From: Labilithrix luteola
GTDB taxonomy: Bacteria > Myxococcota_A > Polyangia > Polyangiales > Polyangiaceae
Assembly (NCBI GenBank): GCA_026225435.1
Contig: JAMFST010001201.1
Coordinates: 1 to 6,008 of the forward strand
DNA: 6,008 nt
Reading direction: 5' to 3'
Shown here: positions 1 through 5,250 of the stretch, in pieces
How the letters are laid out: each line of letters starts with the position of its first letter
How positions within the stretch are numbered: position 1 is the first letter of the stretch
Program-made: the position numbers and the translations under genes
The notes under the pieces: generated by a model
What the model was told of the DNA's origin: nothing
Database searches by the model: none
The model's input: the letters and a program-made list of their open reading frames with translations, nothing else

Positions 1-404
1 ATCGCCAGCAACGTCCCCCCCGGCGCACTCACCTCGACGTGCCCGCACTTGGCGTAGGCCTCCTGCACGAGCTCGTTCAGCTCTCTACTCGCCCGCGGGT
101 CCAACCTCGCCGCGCCCGCCCCCCGCTGCACTTCCTGAAAGTGCACGTACGCATCGGCCGGCCTCCCCGCCGCCAACTCCGCGACGGCCAGGCTCCTGAC
201 GCAATTGTCCGTCCGCGCGATCGAACAAGCCTCGACATACTTCAGCCGCGCCTGCTCAAAATCCCCCTTCCCATACAAGGCCTTCGCCTCGGTCATGCGC
301 TTCTTGGCTTCCGCCAAATTAGCGCTCTGAGCGGAAGCAGGGGAAGCAACGGTGGCAGCGGCGCAGCACAGCGCGGCGCCGAAAAACAAGGCAGTCGATC
401 TCAT
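1..404 (-). CDS. exported TPR-like protein, probable PEGA domain (3' part outside window)
   Basis: Reading from the ATG at 404, 134 codons are open and the frame runs off the left edge, so the C-terminus is missing. The N-terminus is a classic Sec signal peptide: Arg at residue 2, a hydrophobic core at about 4-20, and a likely cleavage site after SPASA near residue 25. Residues 30-100 are helical and TPR-like, including KALYGKGDFEQARLKYVEAC and later ELAAGRPADAYVHF. From residue 121 the sequence GHVEVSAPGGTLLA resembles the first strand of a PEGA domain, a small beta fold often placed after TPRs in myxobacterial exported proteins. Cysteines at 60, 68 and 120 are outside the signal peptide. 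The gene starts 7 bases after the stop of the upstream membrane-protein gene, so the two are probably co-transcribed. No good ribosome binding site is seen, so translational coupling is likely. The role may be envelope-associated protein interaction; no enzymatic motif is visible. The TPR call is moderate and the PEGA call is tentative because it is cut. Confidence 0.75.
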   Translation of the reverse strand, partial: MRSTALFFGAALCCAAATVASPASAQSANLAEAKKRMTEAKALYGKGDFEQARLKYVEACSIARTDNCVRSLAVAELAAGRPADAYVHFQEVQRGAGAARLDPRASRELNELVQEAYAKCGHVEVSAPGGTLLA

Positions 405-411
405 CGCACGT

Positions 412-1023
412 TCAGGGCTCGTCGGAGGTGAGACCATAGCCGCGTCGCGGCTCCGCTGGCGAGGATGACGTGGGACGGGTGGGGCGCTTGGCGACGGGCG
501 CGGGGACCGGGGCGCCACTTGGCCCACCGGCAGCCTGCGGTGCAGCGGTCGCGGGGACGGAGGGGAGGCTGGAGGCGGCGACGGCCGGGATCGTCGCGAC
601 GGGCGCGGTCCAGGTGTTCGCCCAGGTGCCGGTGGGAGCGGCGACGACCGCGTTGCTCGAAGCGCCCGCAGCACTCGCCGTCCGCGCAGCCGTCGGCGCC
701 GCGCTGATCGTCGCTGCGGCGTCGGCGTTGGGGGTGGTGAAGATTCCGCGGAAGGCGAGGGTGCCGGCCACGAAGGTGACGGCGAGACCGATGACGAGGC
801 CGATGACGGCCCCCTTGCGGCGCTGGCGGCGGTCGACGTCCGGAAGGAGCGCGGTGTCGAGCTGGGCGCGGGGGCGCAGATCGCTGCCGGACGCGCGCGC
901 CGGGGGAGGCTGCGGCTCGTCGAGGCCCTCGAGGAGCGCACCGATGTTGCGCTCCTCGGTGTTGACCGGGCCGGCCAGAACGCCGTCCGGCTCGGTCGCC
1001 GCGTCGTCGATCGGGGGTTTCAT
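412..1023 (-). CDS. Pro/Ala-rich single-pass membrane protein, function unknown
   Basis: This is a 203-residue protein starting at ATG 1023. An in-frame GTG at 1032 would add three residues; neither start has a clear ribosome binding site, and I prefer the ATG because MKPP is a typical beginning. Residues 1-64 are acidic and proline-rich with no obvious fold. A basic cluster (RRQRRK, about 65-70) precedes one hydrophobic segment at about 72-91, which predicts a cytoplasmic N-terminus. The rest, about 97-185, is low-complexity Ala/Pro/Thr/Ser sequence, probably a periplasmic linker or wall-spanning stalk, ending in a basic, Ser/Thr-containing tail. There are no cysteines and no catalytic motif. 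It is the first gene of a minus-strand operon with the exported TPR-like protein. Its layout (disordered N-terminus, TM, low-complexity exterior) resembles that of the membrane protein at 3765-4490, although I see no clear sequence identity. A real gene is likely; the function cannot be assigned. Confidence 0.7.
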   Translation of the reverse strand: MKPPIDDAATEPDGVLAGPVNTEERNIGALLEGLDEPQPPPARASGSDLRPRAQLDTALLPDVDRRQRRKGAVIGLVIGLAVTFVAGTLAFRGIFTTPNADAAATISAAPTAARTASAAGASSNAVVAAPTGTWANTWTAPVATIPAVAASSLPSVPATAAPQAAGGPSGAPVPAPVAKRPTRPTSSSPAEPRRGYGLTSDEP

Positions 1024-1227
1024 CGCGGGCACGGGGAGGGGCTCACACGGCGATCTTCCCAGCCTCGGCCAGGGAGAGCAAGTCAGGTGAGCGGGGAAGG
1101 CTTGCGGAAGAGCTTGCCTCCCTTCGTTCGGCCCAAGCGCGACAGCTCTTCGTGGCGTGCATCTGACGGAAGTGCTGAAACGTCTTGAGGTAACAGACGA
1201 AAAACTGGCAGTCTTGATTTCCTGGAT
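1024..1227. promoter_or_regulatory. divergent intergenic region, likely holding promoters for both flanking genes
   Basis: These 204 bases separate the minus-strand membrane-protein operon from the plus-strand 88-residue gene. The right part, about 1140-1227, is clearly more AT-rich than the surrounding coding DNA (for example aacagacgaaaaactgg), as expected for a promoter zone. A TTGAGG at 1185-1190 could be a -35 element for the rightward gene, but no TATAAT-like hexamer lies at 16-18 bases, so I do not define a promoter. A short inverted repeat, CGTCT-N9-AGACG at 1181-1199, lies in the AT-rich part and could be an operator or chance. Short frames crossing this region on the minus strand have implausible composition and were not accepted as genes. 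Confidence 0.35.
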
Positions 1228-1494
1228 ATGAGCGATCTCCTCGCCGAATGGCTCGCGAGCGAGATCCGCCCGGGAACCGTGGAAGGGCAGTACACACTCG
1301 ACGAGATCGAGGCGGTGATGCGTGGCGATTCGGCCGCCCGGGAGGTCACCGGGCAGCGAATGATCCTGCTGATCCTGCCGACGCGCGCCTGGATCGCGAC
1401 GCTCTGGGAAGAGCCGGAGCGGACGATGGAGCTGCCGACGCTGATGCTCCGCGAGGCCGTCTCGAAGTGGCTCTCGCGCGGAAAGAACGACTAG
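1228..1494 (+). CDS. small protein of unknown function (88 aa)
   Basis: I do not recognise this protein. It has a balanced amino-acid composition (many Leu, Glu, Ile and Met, few Pro and no Cys), unlike the Arg/Pro/Ala-rich frames produced by chance in this GC-rich DNA, and this is the main reason for accepting it. It looks like a compact soluble alpha/beta protein: an N-terminal helix (DLLAEWLASEI, residues 3-13), a second helix around TLDEIEAVMRG, a hydrophobic strand (MILLILPT, residues 45-52), then WIATLWEE and a C-terminal helix ending in SKWLSRGKND. There is no signal peptide and no clear membrane segment. The ATG lies at the end of an AT-rich intergenic segment; no good Shine-Dalgarno sequence precedes it, and a start inside the frame (for example Met31) cannot be excluded. 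It converges with the next minus-strand gene, with 45 bases between the stops. Confidence 0.65.
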   Translation: MSDLLAEWLASEIRPGTVEGQYTLDEIEAVMRGDSAAREVTGQRMILLILPTRAWIATLWEEPERTMELPTLMLREAVSKWLSRGKND

Positions 1495-1511
1495 CGCCTA
1501 CTTTTCGACGA

Positions 1512-1529
1512 GCGCGTCACCGCGCCTTT
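1512..1529 (+). terminator. weak hairpin between convergent genes, possible terminator
   Basis: In the 45-base spacer between two converging stop codons, GCGCG (1512-1516) pairs perfectly with CGCGC (1521-1525) across a four-base TCAC loop, followed by CTTT. The stem is short and the T run is only three bases, so this is at best a weak intrinsic terminator for the rightward gene. No T tract follows it in the leftward direction. GC-rich DNA makes such stems by chance. Confidence 0.2.
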
Positions 1530-1539
1530 GTGCAATGCG

Positions 1540-1902
1540 TCAACGCAGACGAGCGCGGGCCAGCGGGCGCGGCAGCGGGCGGACCGGGACGTTGCGACGG
1601 CGGACGCGGGCGCGGACGGCCGGCGGCATGTACATCGACTCGAGGTTGCAGGTGGCGAGCGCCTCGGCGACCACGCCGACCTGCTCCTCGACACCGAGGC
1701 GAGAATCGACGACCAGCAAGCGGACCCCGCGCAGGGTGCACAGGCCGCCCTTGCTGCTGCTGGCCAGGTCCACACCGGGGGAGAGCGCCTCGAAACGCAC
1801 CTTGATTCCCAGGCGATCGGCCACGTGGGTGAGCTCCTGGAGGAGCTGGCGCGACGAGTACCCGGAGCCGGACGGAGGAGGGGCCGAAGGGGTGGCGCGC
1901 AC
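1540..1902 (-). CDS. small conserved-looking soluble protein, function unknown (120 aa)
   Basis: It starts at GTG 1902; an in-frame TAG sits 12 bases upstream, so the start cannot lie further out. The first 15 residues are Pro/Ser/Gly-rich. Residues 18-100 look like one compact alpha/beta domain: a helix (QLLQELTHVADRLG, 19-32), a strand (IKVRFEAL, 33-40), a turn, then GGLCTLRG (52-59), a strand ending in LLVVDSRLG (62-70), a helix (VEEQVGVVAEALATC, 71-85), and the motif NLESMYMPPAVRARVRRR (86-103). From memory this pattern (a GGLC-x-LRG turn, VVD-x-x-L, and a Y-x-PP-AVRARI-like end) recurs in short uncharacterised myxobacterial proteins, but I cannot search for it here. The tail from 104 on is basic and proline-rich and may be disordered. 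There is no signal peptide, no membrane segment and no known catalytic motif. It is divergent from the Ser/Thr kinase gene, with 105 bases between the start codons. Confidence 0.75.
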   Translation of the reverse strand: MRATPSAPPPSGSGYSSRQLLQELTHVADRLGIKVRFEALSPGVDLASSSKGGLCTLRGVRLLVVDSRLGVEEQVGVVAEALATCNLESMYMPPAVRARVRRRNVPVRPLPRPLARARLR

Positions 1903-1949
1903 CGAATGAGCCTAGCCGACGCTCGACCTTCCTGCAGAGCAAGATGCGA

Positions 1950-1967
1950 CGATTGTTGCAACGGTCG
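1950..1967. promoter_or_regulatory. imperfect palindrome, candidate operator between divergent genes
   Basis: CGAttGTTGCAACggTCG is symmetric at 7 of 9 base pairs around a perfect GTTGCAAC core (1955-1962). It lies roughly in the middle of the 105-base spacer between the start of the small minus-strand gene (1902) and the start of the kinase gene (2008). The position suits a dimeric regulator controlling one or both genes. I found no convincing -35/-10 pair on either strand here. It is a single copy, so chance is possible. Confidence 0.3.
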
Positions 1968-2007
1968 CCGGGATAGGTGACGCTGAGCCTCCGAGCCGCC
2001 TCCCCTC

Positions 2008-3723
2008 ATGACCGAGCCGCCGCGCCCCAGTCTGCCGCCGATCGGAACCGGGACGGTCCTCAACGACCGTTACGAGATCCGTCAGAGCCTCGGCAAGGGG
2101 GGCATGGGCGAGGTGTTTCTCGCGTACGACCGCGCCACGCAGCAAGCCGTCGCGCTGAAGATCGTCCGCGAGGAATCGCGCATGCCGGGCGACGACGAAG
2201 CGCTGCGGCAGGAGCTGCTCCACGCGCGCTCGGTGAGCCACCCGAACGTGTGCCGTGTGCACGATCTCGCCCCCTCGATGTACGGGCCGATGCTGGTGAT
2301 GGAGCACATCACCGGGCAGACGCTGCACACGCATATCCGCCGCAAGAAGGCCCAGGGCGGGTACACGAGCGACGAGTTCCGGCGCATCGCGGGCGAGGTG
2401 TCGGCGGGCGTCGCGGCGATCCACGCGCAGGGGCTGGTGCACGGCGATCTGAAGCCGGGCAACGTGATGGTGACGACGAACCCGGACGGGTCGTTCGGCA
2501 AGGCCATCGTGCTCGACTTCGGCTTCGCCAAGGAGCGCGCGCGGGCGAGCTTGCGGCGGCCGGGCTCTCCGCCCGACGGCGGGACGCCCAACTACATGGC
2601 GCCGGAGCGCATCCGCTCGGGCGGCGCGAGCCCGGAAGACGACGTCTACGCGCTGGGGCTGACGCTCTGGGAGATGTGGACCTGCCGCGTGCCGGAGCCC
2701 GGCTACAAGCCGCGCGCGAAGCCGATGCGGGCGCAGATCATGTTCGACGTGCCCGCCGGGCTGTCGATCGACGAGACGAAGCAGATCTTCCGCTGCCTGG
2801 TGGACGATCCGGCGCAGCGCATCGGCGCGCGTCACCTGCGCTTCTTCAACCCGTCCACCCTGACGACCAATCCGGTGCAGGTCGCGCGCGAGCGGCTCGA
2901 TCCAGGGCCGCCGCCGGGGCGCAGCGCGACGTCCACGTTCGCGCCGGGGCAGCAGGGGCTGCTGGTGACCTTCGCGACCAACGCGCCCGAGTACGTCGGC
3001 GAGATCATCGCGCTCGACCTGCCGATCATGACCATCGGGCGCCGCGCCGACAACGACGTGGTGGTGCCGGAAGCGACCTCCAGCGGGCAGCACGCGACCC
3101 TGCAGTGGCAGAACGGGTCGTGGGTGATCGAGGATCAGGGGTCGACCAACGGCACCTACGTCGATCACACCTACGAGCGGAAGAAGACCGTCAACCTGAT
3201 GCACGGCGGCGAGGTGCAGCTCGGCGAGCTGCGCCTGAAGCTGGTGAGCTTCGCGCGCGAGTCGGCCGGTCACAAGCGGGCACGGGCCTACCTCGCCAAG
3301 CGCGACGGGCTCTCGGGCCTGCTTCAGCGCGATCAGCTGGTGAAGACGCTCGACGACGAGGCGGGCTTCGCCGAGTGGGTCGACGCGCCGCTGACGCTCG
3401 CCCGCTACGAGCTGCGCGGTCCCAACCGGCTGGTCTCCGATCGGCCGACCATCCTCGAGATGCTCGCCTTCCGCCGCGCCGCCATCCGCGTCGTCGAGCT
3501 GACCGACATGCTCCTGCTGTCGCTCATCGCGGTGACGGCGGGGCGCAGCGGTCCGCTTCGCTTCGTGGTGGCCATGGTCGGGCCCGGCACGGACGAGGCG
3601 CGCAACCTGGTCGAGCAGGTCGTCGGTCAGGTCTCGGGCATGCTGCCGGAAGGGCTCGATCTCGTGGCGTCGATCGCGCGTTTCGAGGCCGGTACGAATG
3701 TACGCGGCTTGATCGATCCCTGA
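2008..3723 (+). CDS. Ser/Thr protein kinase with FHA domain and degenerate GGDEF-like C-terminus
   Basis: This is a 571-residue cytoplasmic protein with no signal peptide or TM segment. ATG 2008 is the first start after an in-frame stop at 1984-1986. The kinase domain is about residues 22-280. It has a glycine loop GKGGMGEVF (29-37), the ATP-binding Lys51 in VALKIV, the probable alpha-C Glu69, the catalytic loop VHGDLKPGN with Asp147, Lys149 and Asn152, DFG at 170-172, and the GTPNYMAPE activation-segment end (192-200). All core catalytic residues are present, so it should phosphorylate Ser/Thr, but Gly146 replaces the usual Arg (non-RD). A Pro-rich linker (298-314) leads to an FHA domain at about 335-412 with GRRADNDVV (344-352), Ser359-x-x-His362 and GSTNGTYV (378-385), the set expected for phosphothreonine binding. 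Residues 431-571 resemble a GGDEF domain: RDGLSGLLQRDQL, then a segment like the metal-site strand (Glu468 for Asp), and RSGPLRF (513-519) in place of RYGGDEF, followed by PGTDEARNLVEQV. It is the first gene of a likely two-gene operon. Confidence 0.93.
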   Translation: MTEPPRPSLPPIGTGTVLNDRYEIRQSLGKGGMGEVFLAYDRATQQAVALKIVREESRMPGDDEALRQELLHARSVSHPNVCRVHDLAPSMYGPMLVMEHITGQTLHTHIRRKKAQGGYTSDEFRRIAGEVSAGVAAIHAQGLVHGDLKPGNVMVTTNPDGSFGKAIVLDFGFAKERARASLRRPGSPPDGGTPNYMAPERIRSGGASPEDDVYALGLTLWEMWTCRVPEPGYKPRAKPMRAQIMFDVPAGLSIDETKQIFRCLVDDPAQRIGARHLRFFNPSTLTTNPVQVARERLDPGPPPGRSATSTFAPGQQGLLVTFATNAPEYVGEIIALDLPIMTIGRRADNDVVVPEATSSGQHATLQWQNGSWVIEDQGSTNGTYVDHTYERKKTVNLMHGGEVQLGELRLKLVSFARESAGHKRARAYLAKRDGLSGLLQRDQLVKTLDDEAGFAEWVDAPLTLARYELRGPNRLVSDRPTILEMLAFRRAAIRVVELTDMLLLSLIAVTAGRSGPLRFVVAMVGPGTDEARNLVEQVVGQVSGMLPEGLDLVASIARFEAGTNVRGLIDP

Positions 3724-3764
3724 GCGGCGAGCTAAGTCAGCGCGCTTGATGTGGGCCTAGTCTC

Positions 3765-4490
3765 ATGGCGCGATCGACCGAGCCTTCCCTTCCTCCGGCA
3801 GAACCCAGGCCGACCGGCTCGTTCGGCTCGTATCCGGGACCGCCGTCGTCGCGTCGTGCGCCGGATGCGCCGCCGCCGAACGATCGGCCGGCGCGTGTTC
3901 AGCTGATCGTGGCGCTGGTGCTCGGGCTCTCGCTGGTGGCCATCCCGCTCTACCTGTGGCGCCGGCCGCAGTCGAACGAGGCGAGCAACGCGAACAACCT
4001 CGACGGCGGAGCCCTGGCTGCGCTCGGTGGCCTGGCGGCGGCCGACGGCGGGAGCAGCGGAGACGACGGCGGGATCTCGGTGTCGGCGCTCCCCACCACC
4101 AGCGCGACGATGCCGGGCTCGAGCCCGGTGGTCGCCGAGTGCCACGACAAGGGGACCAAGCGCACGGCGTCCGCCGCCTGCGATCGCCTGCCGAGCATCG
4201 AGGCGGCGGTGCAGCAAGCCGTCACCGACGTGGGCGCGTGCTTTCCCGCCGGAGCCGCCGGCGCCGCGAGCACGACCAAGGCGGTCGTCGCCACCTACGC
4301 GGTCGACGTGAGCTTCCGGCGAAAGAAGAACCCGTTGCAGGTGCGCATGACCACCGATCCGCCGTCGTCCGGCACGCGCAGCCAGCGAAATGCCTGCGTG
4401 AGCCGGGTGAAGGCGAAGCTCGCCGCCGTGTCGCTGACCGGCGTGGCCCACGAGCACGAGCGCTACCTGATCACTCTCGCCGGTCGCTGA
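3765..4490 (+). CDS. single-pass membrane protein with four-Cys extracytoplasmic domain, function unknown
   Basis: This 241-residue protein starts 41 bases after the kinase stop, so the two are probably one operon. Residues 1-44 are Pro/Ser-rich and probably disordered, a plausible substrate or docking tail in the cytoplasm. A single membrane segment, about 45-64 (VQLIVALVLGLSLVAIPLYL), is followed by RR. Residues 70-120 are Gly/Asp/Ser-rich low-complexity sequence (DGG repeated). Residues 122-239 form a compact domain with cysteines at 126, 139, 159 and 211, enough for two disulfides if it is outside the cytoplasm. The pattern of a Cys-containing helix (ACDRLPSIEAAVQQAVTDVGAC), a strand (VVATYAVDVSF), then NACVSRVKAKLAAVSL and a final strand (RYLITLAG) recalls the AgmX/PglI or TonB-like C-terminal domains common in myxobacteria, but similarity is loose. 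Charge on both sides of the TM makes the topology uncertain. The last 20 coding bases overlap the 3' end of the response-regulator gene on the other strand. Confidence 0.8.
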   Translation: MARSTEPSLPPAEPRPTGSFGSYPGPPSSRRAPDAPPPNDRPARVQLIVALVLGLSLVAIPLYLWRRPQSNEASNANNLDGGALAALGGLAAADGGSSGDDGGISVSALPTTSATMPGSSPVVAECHDKGTKRTASAACDRLPSIEAAVQQAVTDVGACFPAGAAGAASTTKAVVATYAVDVSFRRKKNPLQVRMTTDPPSSGTRSQRNACVSRVKAKLAAVSLTGVAHEHERYLITLAGR

Positions 4491-5250
4491 CGCCGAAGCG
4501 CTCGAGGAACGCCTCGCGGTAGGTGCGGCTGAGAAGGACGGCGTTGCCGTTCTCGAGGACGAGGAGCGCGTCGCCGTGCGAGGCCGGCTCGACGTGCGTG
4601 ACCGCCGCCAGCCGCACGATCTCCCCGCGATGCACCCGGCAGAATTGCCGCGGATCGAGGCGGGCTTCGAGCTCGGCGAGCGGCTGGCGCAGGCGGTGCT
4701 CGCCGCTGGCGGTGTACAACCGGACGTACTTGTTCTCGGCCGAGAGGCGGATCACCTGGTCGAGCGCGACGGGCGCCCAGCCGCCGCCACCGTCGGCGGC
4801 ACGAACCAAGAGGCGCGTGAGCGGCGCCTTGCGGGTCTCCGCCAGCAGCGTCTCCATCGGCGCCGGCGTGGGCGCCTGCGCCATCGAGCGGCCGTGGGCG
4901 CGCTCGAGAGCGCGGTGGAAGCGCTCGGCGTCGTACGGCTTGAGCAGGTAGTCGACCGCCGCGTGCTCGAAGGCGCGCAGGGCGAAGGCGTCGTGGGCGG
5001 TCGAGAAGATGACCGGCGGACACAGCTCGGCCCCGAGCGCCTCGAGCACCTCGAAGCCGCTGAGACCGGGCATCTGCACGTCGAGGATGAGCAGATCGGG
5101 GCGCAGCTCCTCGAGCGCTTCGAGCGCCAGCAGGCCGTCGGCCGCCTCGCCGGCGAGGGTGAAGCGATCGTCCGCGGCGAGCAGCCGCTTCACCTTGGCG
5201 CGCGCCGGCGCCTCGTCGTCGACCACCAGGACCCGCAGCGGCTCGGTCAC
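4471..5250 (-). CDS. LytTR-family response regulator transcription factor
   Basis: This 259-residue protein starts at GTG 5250. The frame is open further upstream, but that part lies inside the kinase gene and gives Arg/Ala-rich nonsense, while a receiver domain begins at once after this GTG, which overlaps the kinase stop (GTGA). The receiver domain is residues 5-120: acidic pocket Asp11-Asp12, phospho-acceptor Asp57 in LLILDVQMPG, Thr84, and Lys104 in LLKPYD. A short Ala/Pro linker (123-133) leads to a LytTR DNA-binding domain at about 144-253, with IRLSAENKYVRLYT (167-180), LAELEARLDPRQFCRVHRGEIV (191-212, a hallmark of the family) and LLSRTYREAFLERFG at the end. LytTR proteins bind short direct repeats in promoters after phosphorylation by their partner kinase. 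The length is normal (family about 240-260). Its target genes cannot be read from this window. A GGGTGG-like segment about 5 bases before the GTG may help ribosome binding. Confidence 0.95.
   Translation of the reverse strand: MTEPLRVLVVDDEAPARAKVKRLLAADDRFTLAGEAADGLLALEALEELRPDLLILDVQMPGLSGFEVLEALGAELCPPVIFSTAHDAFALRAFEHAAVDYLLKPYDAERFHRALERAHGRSMAQAPTPAPMETLLAETRKAPLTRLLVRAADGGGGWAPVALDQVIRLSAENKYVRLYTASGEHRLRQPLAELEARLDPRQFCRVHRGEIVRLAAVTHVEPASHGDALLVLENGNAVLLSRTYREAFLERFGVSDRRE

Noticed and set aside
470..1090. Plus-strand frame of 206 codons opposite the Pro/Ala-rich membrane protein
   Set aside because: The minus-strand frame has a clear basic cluster plus TM helix and sits in an operon; the plus frame is Ala/Gly/Arg-rich without features. 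Both are low complexity, so some doubt remains.
1206..1222. Sigma-54-like TGGCA element before the 88-residue gene
   Set aside because: The GG is present but no GC lies at the required distance, and the site is only a few bases from the start codon.
1043..1297. Small minus-strand frame covering the divergent intergenic region
   Set aside because: It overlaps the better supported 88-residue gene on the opposite strand, crosses the AT-rich promoter-like segment, and its composition gives no sign of a folded protein.
1912..3273. Long open frame of 453 codons on the minus strand opposite the kinase gene
   Set aside because: It is antisense to well-defined kinase and FHA motifs, its product is Arg/His/Ala-rich with no recognisable domain, and such open antisense frames are normal in GC-rich coding DNA.
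1977..3749. Long open plus-strand frame of 590 codons overlapping the kinase gene in another frame
   Set aside because: The translation is Arg/Ala/Gly-rich and without motifs; the frame starting at 2008 contains every kinase and FHA signature.
4044..4075. Repeated gacggcggga segments in the membrane-protein gene
   Set aside because: Two copies encoding Asp-Gly-Gly in a low-complexity linker are explained by the protein sequence and do not form an array.
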